NCBI GenBank assembly: GCA_030688025.1
Contig: JAUYJL010000019.1
Coordinates: forward strand, 1-46,051
Length of the DNA: 46,051 nucleotides
DNA from: Candidatus Peregrinibacteria bacterium
Lineage (GTDB): Bacteria; Patescibacteriota; Gracilibacteria; UBA1369; LOWO2-01-FULL-3
Direction of reading: 5' to 3'
The translations under genes were made by a program, and so were the position numbers. Under the pieces are notes generated by a model, which was not told where the DNA came from, did no database searches, and saw only the letters and a list, made by a program, of their open reading frames with translations. Positions 28,648-35,865 of the stretch are shown in pieces. Every line of letters begins with the position of its first letter. Positions within the stretch are counted from its first letter, which is position 1.

Positions 28648-29192
28648 TCTGAGATCGTTTTTATAAGTTTCTTTACGTCTTTTTCTTTGTCGTCAGATCT
28701 TTTAAGGATGATGTCTGCGTTCTCTTTGTAGGTCTTGTGACGGGTTTTGTAAAGTTCTTTCATTTCTGACAGGAGTGTTTTTTGGCTTGTTAATGCTGGG
28801 CGTGTTTTGTTGGAATGTTTTTTGTTTGATTCTGTGATTTTTTTTGTGCAATTTTCTGGAGTGTCTTGCAAATAGATTACAAAGCAATTTTGGTTTATTA
28901 ATTTCGCGTTTTTTTCTTGGATTATTGCTCCGCCACCGAGAGATAAAATTGTTAATTTTTCTTTTGCGGATTTTTTTGTTTCTAATTTTTTTATCAATTT
29001 TTCTAAAACTTCACTTTCGATTTTACGAAAAGATTCCCATCCTTTTTTTTCGACTAAATCTTTTATTGTCGATTTTATTTTTTTCTCAATTTCTTGGTCT
29101 AAATCGTAAAATTTTACTCCAAGTTTCTCGGCTAGGATCTCGCCGATTTTTGTCTTGCCGCTGCCACGAAGGCCTGTTAAAGCTATTATCAT
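28626..29192 (-). CDS. aroK: Shikimate kinase
   Basis: Phosphorylates shikimate at the 3-hydroxyl with ATP. 188 residues. The P-loop is GLRGSGKTKIG; DLDQEIEKK supplies the substrate/Mg Asp region; LSLGGGAI is the shikimate-binding GGG motif; TRPAL is the lid region. The ATG overlaps the TGA of the MFS gene (ATGA). It is the last gene of the aro operon. The C-terminal codons lie in a fold-back arm. Confidence 0.95.
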   Translation of the reverse strand: MIIALTGLRGSGKTKIGEILAEKLGVKFYDLDQEIEKKIKSTIKDLVEKKGWESFRKIESEVLEKLIKKLETKKSAKEKLTILSLGGGAIIQEKNAKLINQNCFVIYLQDTPENCTKKITESNKKHSNKTRPALTSQKTLLSEMKELYKTRHKTYKENADIILKRSDDKEKDVKKLIKTISENFKKTM

Positions 29193-30331
29193 TTATGGTC
29201 GAAATATTTTACGAATGAGAGGACTACTATTACCGCTAATAATGATGTGATCCCACTTACTGCGATTGGGATATCATATCCAAATTTTTCTCCGATAGGA
29301 CCGAAGAATGCAGAAGAAATCGCTCCTCCGATTGCTGAAACAAAATTTATCATTCCGGTGTTTCCGCCGATTCTTTCCATGTTGAATATTTTTGAAACAC
29401 CATAATATAAGAAGAAGAAAAATGCTGAGTCTCCTATTTCATGAATAGTTCTAAATAAGAATGATATTTCTACGATTTTTATTGTCATCAAAATGTGACC
29501 GAATCCACTTAAAATTAATCCGAAAAGAAGTATGTTTTTTGCTTTCCAGTTTTTTAATTTTTTTGAAATGATTAAACTGCTTATTGCCATTGGTAAGATC
29601 GCAAGTCCCATGTACAAGCCAGTTTGAAGGGATGAAAGGTGCAATGTTTCTTTTAAAAATAATCCATAAGATGTTCCTTCAACTCCGAAATGAATTGCGA
29701 ATAGGGCTATTACTAGAAGAAAAACGAGTACGTCTTTTTTGAATATGTCTTTTTTGTAATGTATGATATCGAATTTTGTAGTGTCATTTTTTGGAAGAAT
29801 GAAAAATCCTAAAATTGCTAGAATTAAGAAAATTATTGCGACTACATCGAATATGATTTTATAGTCTACGTTTGCTCCGATTACGTAGCCTGTAAGCATG
29901 ATTCCAAGCGAAATAGTGAGATAATTGAAGCTTTGAAATGTTCCTAAATGTTTATTGAAATTTGCTGATTCTGCTGTTCTGTAAAAAAGGCTATCTGAAG
30001 AAGAATCATATATTTTTAAACTTACTCCTATTAATGCTGACAAGATTAATAGGAGGGGGAATGATGTCGTAGAGGCCATCCCAAAATAGAATACTGCGGC
30101 GAGGACTAGTGAAATTGATATTAAAGTTTTTGAGTTGAATCTGTCGTTTGAAAGTCCGGATGGCAAGATTGTCAGGATACTTGAGAAGGAATTTACTGAG
30201 AAGAATGTGCCTATTTCAAGTCCTGACATTCCTATTGATGCAAAGTAAATTCCCCAGAAAAAAAATAAGGAAGTTTTTAGCATTCTTACTATGCCGTTGA
30301 ATACTGAGATTGTTATGATTGATCTTGTCAT
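29189..30331 (-). CDS. Major facilitator superfamily transporter in the aro operon
   Basis: About 12 transmembrane helices in 380 residues. The start at 30331 (MTRSIITISVFNGIVRML) is chosen because its ATG overlaps the aroA TGA as ATGA; the ATG at 30385 would run 58 bases into aroA. Its own TGA overlaps the aroK ATG. A loop SGLSNDRFNSKTLI after helix 2 matches the MFS cytoplasmic signature in position. Both overlaps imply translational coupling with aroA and aroK, so a shikimate-pathway or aromatic compound is a plausible substrate. Substrate cannot be read from sequence. Confidence 0.88.
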   Translation of the reverse strand: MTRSIITISVFNGIVRMLKTSLFFFWGIYFASIGMSGLEIGTFFSVNSFSSILTILPSGLSNDRFNSKTLISISLVLAAVFYFGMASTTSFPLLLILSALIGVSLKIYDSSSDSLFYRTAESANFNKHLGTFQSFNYLTISLGIMLTGYVIGANVDYKIIFDVVAIIFLILAILGFFILPKNDTTKFDIIHYKKDIFKKDVLVFLLVIALFAIHFGVEGTSYGLFLKETLHLSSLQTGLYMGLAILPMAISSLIISKKLKNWKAKNILLFGLILSGFGHILMTIKIVEISFLFRTIHEIGDSAFFFFLYYGVSKIFNMERIGGNTGMINFVSAIGGAISSAFFGPIGEKFGYDIPIAVSGITSLLAVIVVLSFVKYFDHK

Positions 30332-31503
30332 TTTTGTAATTTTGATAAGTCTTTCCAAAATGTTGGATAACTTTTCGAAACGCATTTTGGATTTTCGATT
30401 TTTAGCTTTGGTATTTTACTCTTTAATACTCCAAATGCCATGGCAATTCTGTGATCGTTGTAAGTGTTTATGGAGATAGTGGATAGTGCTATTTTTGAAA
30501 TTAAATTTGGATTTCCGTGAATTTCTATAAAATCTTTCCCTGTTTTTACTTTTATTCCGAATTTTTTTATTTCATTTTCGAGTGCCTGTAGACGGTCTGT
30601 TTCTTTGATTCGTAAATTACCAATATTTGTTATTTTTGTGACTCCATTTGCAAACATTGCAAGGACTGAAAATGTCATAACAAGGTCTGGAGTCTCGTTC
30701 ATGTTCACATTGCTTAAAGGCTTGAGGGTGCGTGTTCCTTCAATTTCTGTGCAATTTTTGTGTTCAGTGGTTTTGCATCCCATTTTTGATAAATATTCCA
30801 AAAACTTTATGTCACCTTGAATTGAGTTTTTTGTGAGGTTTTCGAGTATTATTTTTTTGTCAGGATTCAGTGCGGCGTATTCTCCGATGTATGAAGCTGA
30901 TGATGCATCACTTTCGACTGTGAATTTTTTTAAATTTTCATTCTCAAACTCTTTTATAAGTTTTTTTGTGATTTTTACATAAGGTTTTGAGCAAAGTTTT
31001 TTTTCTATTTCTATCGTCGTTTTGTTCTTTGTAAATTTTGCAATCATTAACAATGCAGAAATATATTGGCTACTAATATCTCCACGAATTTTTATTTTTC
31101 CGCCCGTAAGTTCTGATGGATATATCTTGATTGGGGGACAATCTTTTTTCTTTCCGCCCAGGGTCTCTATTTTTGCTCCGAGCTGATTTAGCGCTGACGT
31201 AAGCTCTTTTATTGGGCGTTCGTTCATTCTTTCATCCCCAGATATCGTTATTGTTTTTTTGTTAAGTTGATTTATTTTTAATGCACAAAATGCTGTTAAA
31301 AATCTTGTTGTTGTTCCGGCATTTCCTGTGAAAATTTTTATGTTTTTATTTTTTAGTGCATTTATTAGATATCGGGTGTCATCGCACTTTGGAATATTTT
31401 TTAGTTTTATTTTTTTGTCATGAAGTGCCGCAAGGATCATTGCTCTTGCGGCAATGCTTTTTGAGCCCGGTGCTAAAATTTTTATAGTTTTTTTTGAGGA
31501 CAT
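30328..31503 (-). CDS. aroA: 3-phosphoshikimate 1-carboxyvinyltransferase (EPSP synthase)
   Basis: Adds enolpyruvate from PEP to shikimate-3-phosphate. 391 residues, on the short side of the family (about 430). Motifs: PGSKSIAARAMILAA, GNAGTTTRFLTAF, GDERMNERPI, SSQYISALLM, ESDASSASY, DLVMTFSVLAMFA, IKETDRLQA, and NDHRIAMAFGVL. It starts 3 bases after aroB and ends in TGA overlapping the MFS start. Confidence 0.96.
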   Translation of the reverse strand: MSSKKTIKILAPGSKSIAARAMILAALHDKKIKLKNIPKCDDTRYLINALKNKNIKIFTGNAGTTTRFLTAFCALKINQLNKKTITISGDERMNERPIKELTSALNQLGAKIETLGGKKKDCPPIKIYPSELTGGKIKIRGDISSQYISALLMIAKFTKNKTTIEIEKKLCSKPYVKITKKLIKEFENENLKKFTVESDASSASYIGEYAALNPDKKIILENLTKNSIQGDIKFLEYLSKMGCKTTEHKNCTEIEGTRTLKPLSNVNMNETPDLVMTFSVLAMFANGVTKITNIGNLRIKETDRLQALENEIKKFGIKVKTGKDFIEIHGNPNLISKIALSTISINTYNDHRIAMAFGVLKSKIPKLKIENPKCVSKSYPTFWKDLSKLQK

Positions 31504-31506
31504 TCT

Positions 31507-32562
31507 TTACAGTTTTGTGATTTTTTCTTTGTGTACAATTGCTTTTCCTATCTTTTTTGCGAAGATAAAATTCATAAAGTCTCCGGATCTTTTTTTGTCA
31601 CTCAAGATATCTTTTGTTTCAGGTTTTTTCATGCTTGTGATTGGTAGTCCAGCTTTTTTCAACAATGCTTTTATTCTTTCTGCTTCTTTTTCTTTCATGA
31701 TTTTTTGTTCTACTGCTAGCTTGTTTATTATTACCATGCCGATGCTTATCGCGAATCCATGTAAAAGTGTGTAATTCGACATTTTCTCTAGTGCATGCCC
31801 AAAAGTATGACCATAATTTAATAAAATTCTTTCATTAGTTAATTCTTTTTCATCTCTTTCAATTATTTTTACTTTAATTTTTATTGATCTTTCAATGATG
31901 TATTCCAGTGCCTTTGTTTCTTTTTCTAATATTTTTTCGAGATTTTTTTCTATGTATTTGAAAAGTTTTTTATCTTTTATTACTCCGTATTTTATTATTT
32001 CGGAAAGTCCGTTTACTATTTGATTTTGTGGAAGTGTTTTTAAATAATTAATGTCTACAAAGACTGCTTTTGGTTGAGAAGTAGTGCCTATTAAGTTTTT
32101 TCCTCCTTCAAGGTCTACTCCTGTTTTTCCGCCAATGGCGGAGTCTACCATTGCGAGGAGTGTTGTTGGAATTTGTATATAGGGGATTCCTCTCATGAAA
32201 ATTGAGGCTAAAAATCCACCGATATCTCCGGCAACTCCACCTCCTAAAACTATAAGAGCCGAGTCTCTGTCGAAATTTTTTGCTATCATTTCTTCTGCTA
32301 ATTCTGCAACCGTTTCAAGTGTTTTTGATTTTTCTCCTTGATTGAATGATATTATTTCGGCATTTATTTTATTTTTTTTCAAAAATTTTAGTAAAGAATC
32401 TCCGTAAATTTTTTTAGTTTTTGAATCGGTAAGAATTGCGTATTTTGTTCCGATTTTATTTTCCTTCAAAAACTCAGGAAGAGAATCTATGCAATTTTCT
32501 TTTATAAAAATCATGTATTTATCTCGTTGACGACGAGCTATTTTTACTTTGATTTTTGGCAT
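31507..32562 (-). CDS. aroB: 3-dehydroquinate synthase
   Basis: Converts DAHP to 3-dehydroquinate using NAD and a divalent metal. 351 residues. Motifs: GGGVAGDIGGFLASIFMRGI (NAD binding), DSAIGGKTGVDLEGGKNLIG, LSEIIKYGVI, and the zinc ligand region NYGHTFGHALE with a later LLHG. It lies 15 bases after aroF. aroD and aroE, needed for the next steps, are not in the window. Confidence 0.96.
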   Translation of the reverse strand: MPKIKVKIARRQRDKYMIFIKENCIDSLPEFLKENKIGTKYAILTDSKTKKIYGDSLLKFLKKNKINAEIISFNQGEKSKTLETVAELAEEMIAKNFDRDSALIVLGGGVAGDIGGFLASIFMRGIPYIQIPTTLLAMVDSAIGGKTGVDLEGGKNLIGTTSQPKAVFVDINYLKTLPQNQIVNGLSEIIKYGVIKDKKLFKYIEKNLEKILEKETKALEYIIERSIKIKVKIIERDEKELTNERILLNYGHTFGHALEKMSNYTLLHGFAISIGMVIINKLAVEQKIMKEKEAERIKALLKKAGLPITSMKKPETKDILSDKKRSGDFMNFIFAKKIGKAIVHKEKITKL

Positions 32563-32577
32563 ATGGATCAGGTTAAT

Positions 32578-33597
32578 TTATTGCATGGTTTTTCCTACAG
32601 CTTTTATTATCGGGTCTGAATTTTTTAGTAATTTTTTGAATTCTTCCGGAGTTAATTGTTGTTGTGCGTCTGATAATGCTTCTTTTGGATTTGCATGTAC
32701 TTCAATAATAACTCCATCTGTACCACATGCGATAGATGCTTTTGTCATTGGTTCGATCAATGATTTTTTTCCTGTTCCATGACTTGGATCGACAATGATT
32801 GGGAGGTGCGAAAGCTCTTTCACAAGCGGTACTGTCGCAAGCGCGAGAGTGTTTCTGGTTTCTTTTTCAAATGTTCGGATTCCTCTTTCACATAAAATTA
32901 CATTTGGATTTCCGTATACAAGAATATATTCAGCGGCAAGTAATAATTCTTCTATTGTTGCTGAAAGTCCACGTTTTAAAAGTATAGGTTTTTTGATTTT
33001 TCCAAGTTCTTTTAGTAATTGGAAATTTTGCATGTTTCGTGCGCCGACTTGAATAATGTCGCTGTATTTACAAATTTCATCTAAAAATCTTATGTCTGTT
33101 ACTTCTGTAACAACGCCCATTTTGTATTTGTCTGCAACGCGTTTTAGGATTTTTAATCCTTCTATTTCAAGTCCTTGAAAAGCGTATGGGCCTGTTCTTG
33201 GCTTGAATGCGCCTCCTCGAAGTAAATTTATTCCCATTTTTGCGAGTGGTTTTGCTACTGCTTCCATTTGTTCTTCGGATTCAACTGAGCATGGTCCTGC
33301 GATTATTGCGAATGTTTTTGGATCTCCGATCTTTACTCCGTTTACTTTGATTATTGTTGGAGTTGTTTTTACTTCTTTGCTTACGAGTTTGAATGGGCTT
33401 ACTACTCGCATTACTTTTTCTACGCCATCAAGAGCTTCCAGATGTTCAAGGCTTAAAGATCTTTCTTCGCCGATTACGTTTATTACTGCACGTTCGATCC
33501 CGAAGGAAAGAAGTGGTTCAAGTCCTTTTGCTTTTAATTCTTTAACTATTTTTTCAGCGCTTTGTTTTGATGCGCCTGCTTTCATTACTATAATCAT
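32578..33597 (-). CDS. aroF: DAHP synthase, type I-beta with N-terminal ferredoxin-like domain
   Basis: Condenses PEP and erythrose-4-phosphate, the committed step of aromatic synthesis. 339 residues. The N-terminal ferredoxin-like domain (about 1-72, MIIVMKAGASKQSAEKIV) resembles that of Thermotoga DAHP synthase, where it mediates feedback inhibition by Tyr and Phe. The barrel has AGPCSVESEEQ, RGGAFKPRTGPYAFQG, IQVGARNMQNF, LLKRGLSATIEE, CERGIRTFE and VDPSHGTGK. It is the first gene of the aro operon. A leader peptide and terminator precede it, so control acts on both transcription and (by family) enzyme activity. Confidence 0.96.
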   Translation of the reverse strand: MIIVMKAGASKQSAEKIVKELKAKGLEPLLSFGIERAVINVIGEERSLSLEHLEALDGVEKVMRVVSPFKLVSKEVKTTPTIIKVNGVKIGDPKTFAIIAGPCSVESEEQMEAVAKPLAKMGINLLRGGAFKPRTGPYAFQGLEIEGLKILKRVADKYKMGVVTEVTDIRFLDEICKYSDIIQVGARNMQNFQLLKELGKIKKPILLKRGLSATIEELLLAAEYILVYGNPNVILCERGIRTFEKETRNTLALATVPLVKELSHLPIIVDPSHGTGKKSLIEPMTKASIACGTDGVIIEVHANPKEALSDAQQQLTPEEFKKLLKNSDPIIKAVGKTMQ

Positions 33598-33619
33598 TTT
33601 TGTGGGGGTATAAGAATAT

Positions 33620-33652
33620 AAAAAAATCTCCTGCCGGGCTTAGCAGTGAGAT
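33620..33652 (-). terminator. Attenuator terminator upstream of aroF
   Basis: In the minus transcript, ATCTCACTGC (33643-33652) pairs with GCAGGAGAT (33626-33634): nine pairs, one bulged A, an 8-base loop. Seven U's (33620-33626) follow directly. It ends 23 bases before the aroF ATG, so it would stop transcription of the whole aro operon. Confidence 0.8.
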
Positions 33653-33689
33653 AATATGGCTTATGTTGCAACGTTTATCTCACGCTAAG
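33639..33689 (-). promoter_or_regulatory. Antiterminator hairpin of the aroF attenuator
   Basis: CTTAGCGTGAGATAA (33675-33689 on minus) pairs over 15 bp, with one bulged base, with the segment at 33639-33654. The 3' arm contains the whole 5' half of the terminator, so the two structures exclude each other. The 5' arm is exactly the last five codons, including the stop, of the leader peptide. The 20-base loop holds the small palindrome GTTGCAAC. Confidence 0.8.
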
Positions 33690-33773
33690 GATATAAAGTA
33701 AATAAGCATACAAGTCAGAAACCCATTGTAGTGGATTTTTGAAAACTGCTATTTTTACTTTTGATTCTTGCAT
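33675..33773 (-). CDS. Leader peptide of the aro operon, 32 aa, Tyr-rich
   Basis: ATG at 33771-33773, TAA at 33675-33677. The peptide has one Trp (codon 17), then DLYAYLLYILSVR: three Tyr codons, all TAT, within seven codons. Its final codons form the antiterminator arm. A ribosome finishing the peptide would mask that arm and let the terminator form. A ribosome stalled early in the Tyr stretch for want of Tyr-tRNA would leave it free. The frame extends upstream to 33884, but that part overlaps the tyrA start and the promoter, so the internal ATG is preferred. Ordinary function is regulatory, not structural. Confidence 0.75.
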   Translation of the reverse strand: MQESKVKIAVFKNPLQWVSDLYAYLLYILSVR

Positions 33774-33780
33774 GTACGTT

Positions 33781-33811
33781 GTAAAGTAAGACAAGTTAGA
33801 TGTTACTTTAC
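33781..33811. promoter_or_regulatory. Perfect inverted repeat in the aroF/tyrA intergenic region
   Basis: GTAAAGTAA (33781-33789) and TTACTTTAC (33803-33811) with 13 bases between. It overlaps the predicted aroF -10 box and transcription start, and lies just upstream of tyrA, so it could be an operator for both. GTAAA and TTTAC resemble TyrR half-sites, but the spacing is different. Confidence 0.55.
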
Positions 33812-33827
33812 TTTTCGATAAAGTCAA
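33800..33827 (-). promoter_or_regulatory. Predicted promoter of the aro operon
   Basis: Minus strand TTGACT (33822-33827), 16 bases, TAACAT (33800-33805). The predicted start near 33793 gives a leader of about 20 bases before the leader-peptide ATG and ~195 before aroF. The -10 is weak, so the call is tentative. Confidence 0.5.
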
Positions 33828-33833
33828 ATTTTT

Positions 33834-34658
33834 ATGAAGAAAATAGTCGGAATTATAGGTGGAAAAGGTAGGACTGGAAGCCAATTTGCAGGGTTTTTCA
33901 AGAAAATGGGGTTTGATGTTATTGTGTCTGATATCGGCACAAAACTTTCCAATAAAGATCTTATTAAAAAGGCTGACATTGTTGTTTTTAGTGTTCCATT
34001 TGAAAAAAGTGTTCAGATTATGAAGAAGGAAATTTTGGCTTGTACAAGGAAAGATCAGATAGTGATGGATTTGAGTTCGTTAAAGAAAAATCAGGTTGAG
34101 GTTATGAATAAATCTAAAGGAAATGTGATAGGAATTCATCCTTTATTCGGTCCAACCACTAATAAAAAGAAAGATTTGAATGTTGTTTTTTGTGCTGGTA
34201 GATGCGATAAAAAAGTGTTTGCACAAATGAAAAAACTTTTTGAAAAATTTGGTTTTAATGTGATAGTGATGACTCCGGAAGAACATGATAAAGCGATGGT
34301 GCTTGTTCAAGTGATTCCTCATTTGAAAATAATTTTGGCCGGTGAACTTATGAAATTTTCAGGGATTAATCCTGAAAAATTTTATGATATCGGTACGCCG
34401 ATGTACAAGGTGGAAATGAGTTTTATTGGAAGAATCTTTGCTCAAGATCCGGGGCTTTGTACTGCTATTATTGTGAACAATCCTTATTCAAAAGATTTGA
34501 TAAAGTTCTTTGGGAAAATTTCTAAAGTTTACGAAAAACTTATTTTGAAAAATGACATAAAAGGTCTTTCAAAAAGGTTTGTTGATGTGAGTAAATTTCT
34601 TGGAGATTTTCCTAAAACAGCTTTAGATGAAAGTGAAAAAATTATTAATAAAATGTAG
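33834..34658 (+). CDS. tyrA: Prephenate dehydrogenase
   Basis: Oxidatively decarboxylates prephenate to 4-hydroxyphenylpyruvate, the tyrosine branch. 274 residues. NAD-binding GIIGGKGRTGSQFAGFFKKM at the start, VVFSVPFEKS, MDLSSLKKNQ, and the family motif GIHPLFGPTT. No chorismate mutase or ACT domain is visible, so chorismate mutase must be elsewhere. It diverges from the aroF leader and precedes tatD by 3 bases. Sharing the regulatory region with aroF fits tyrosine-responsive control. Confidence 0.92.
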   Translation: MKKIVGIIGGKGRTGSQFAGFFKKMGFDVIVSDIGTKLSNKDLIKKADIVVFSVPFEKSVQIMKKEILACTRKDQIVMDLSSLKKNQVEVMNKSKGNVIGIHPLFGPTTNKKKDLNVVFCAGRCDKKVFAQMKKLFEKFGFNVIVMTPEEHDKAMVLVQVIPHLKIILAGELMKFSGINPEKFYDIGTPMYKVEMSFIGRIFAQDPGLCTAIIVNNPYSKDLIKFFGKISKVYEKLILKNDIKGLSKRFVDVSKFLGDFPKTALDESEKIINKM

Positions 34659-34661
34659 CTT

Positions 34662-35447
34662 ATGTTAATTGATACTCATGCGCATGTAACGTTTGATGAA
34701 CTTGTCTCTCAAGGTATCGAAAATGTGATTAATAGGGCAAAAAGTGTTGGGGTTGGGAAAATTATAAATATAGGGTGTGATATAAAATCTTCTGAAGATA
34801 CCGTGAAATTTGCTGATGAAAATGAGATTTTTTATGCGACAGTTGGGTTACATCCTTATGATGCGGGGCAGGCGAGTGATGAGTTAATGGATGAATGGAA
34901 AAAACTTATTCTTGAAAATAAAAAAATTGTTGGGGTTGGGGAATGTGGGTTGGATTATTTTAAAGCGAAAATTCCGCAGGATGTGCAGAAGTCTGCTTTT
35001 AGGCTTCAAATAGACCTTGCGAAGAGTGTTGGTGTTCCGTTGATTGTGCATTGTAGAGATGCTTACGAAGATTGTTTGGAAATTTTGGATGAAAAATTTG
35101 ATTGGGATGGCAAAAATATTGGTATAGTTTTTCATTGTTATAGTGGTACTTTGGAATTTGCTGAAAAATTGTGGGGAAGGGGGATTGTGACTTCTTTTAC
35201 GGGCATCGTGACTTATCCAAATGCGAAGGATGTGCAAGAAGTTGCCCGAAATGTGCCTATGGATATGTTTATGGTTGAAACCGATTGTCCTTATCTTGCT
35301 CCACAAAAGTTTAGAGGACAGACAAATGAACCTGCTTTTGTTTCAGAGGTTGCTCAGAAAATTGCTGAGATAAAAGGAATTTCTTATGAAGAAATTTGTG
35401 AAAAATCTACGGAGAATGCAAAACGATTTTTCGAGAGATTATTTTAG
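34662..35447 (+). CDS. tatD: TatD-family metal-dependent hydrolase
   Basis: Amidohydrolase-fold nuclease, probably a 3'-5' DNase. 261 residues. Metal ligands in LIDTHAHVTFDE, GVGECGLDYF, IVHCRDAYED, VFHCYSG and VETDCPYLAPQ. It follows tyrA by 3 bases. The substrate in this organism is not known. Confidence 0.95.
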   Translation: MLIDTHAHVTFDELVSQGIENVINRAKSVGVGKIINIGCDIKSSEDTVKFADENEIFYATVGLHPYDAGQASDELMDEWKKLILENKKIVGVGECGLDYFKAKIPQDVQKSAFRLQIDLAKSVGVPLIVHCRDAYEDCLEILDEKFDWDGKNIGIVFHCYSGTLEFAEKLWGRGIVTSFTGIVTYPNAKDVQEVARNVPMDMFMVETDCPYLAPQKFRGQTNEPAFVSEVAQKIAEIKGISYEEICEKSTENAKRFFERLF

Positions 35448-35472
35448 GTATTAATTAGTTGAGAGGGGTTTC

Positions 35473-35865
35473 TTGTTGACTAGGCTCTTTGTTATGTTAT
35501 TATGCGCTCTTGTTTTATTTAAAAAATCTATGGGAATGGAATTTGCAGACAGAGAGGTTGAAGAATTTGGATTTTCCGAGGAGGATATTGGTCTTCCTAT
35601 TTATATTAATGGGGAAGAGGGTTTTAAAATTTCACATGTGTTTTCTTCTGGAGAAATTGAGGTTACTCCCGCGGAGAGATATTTGTTTCTAGCTGAGGGG
35701 CAAGGATTTAATATTATGAGAGGGGTTGAGAAGGATGAATTGTATGCTGTTTTTAGGTTTGATAACGGAAAATCTTTGAAAGTTGAAATAAAGGGTTTTG
35801 ATGTTAATGGTAAGAAGCTCTTGGAAGCTTCTATTCTTTCCTCTGATTTTCAGGTGCAGAATTGA
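35473..35865 (+). CDS. Small exported protein, unknown
   Basis: 130 codons from TTG 35473, ending in TGA. GAGAGGGG lies 4 bases before this TTG and 7 before the next TTG, a strong ribosome binding site; an ATG at 35494 is a weaker alternative. A hydrophobic start (LFVMLLCALVLF) suggests a signal peptide, followed by an acidic beta-rich domain (VEEFGFSEEDIGLPIYING, AVFRFDNGKSLKVEIKGF). Its last 35 bases overlap the 3' end of radA on the other strand. No family recognised. Confidence 0.65.
   Translation: MLTRLFVMLLCALVLFKKSMGMEFADREVEEFGFSEEDIGLPIYINGEEGFKISHVFSSGEIEVTPAERYLFLAEGQGFNIMRGVEKDELYAVFRFDNGKSLKVEIKGFDVNGKKLLEASILSSDFQVQN

Noticed and set aside
30332-30385. Longer MFS start at 30385
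   Set aside because: It would overlap aroA by 58 bases and add a charged segment before helix 1. The ATGA overlap at 30331 is the natural start.
33598-33833. T-box riboswitch in the aroF leader
   Set aside because: No T-box consensus (AGGGTGGNACCGCG) or specifier-loop stem is visible. The leader-peptide model explains the structures.
33675-33884. 69-codon protein on the minus strand
   Set aside because: The upstream half overlaps the tyrA start and the predicted promoter. Only the part from the ATG at 33773 fits as a leader peptide.
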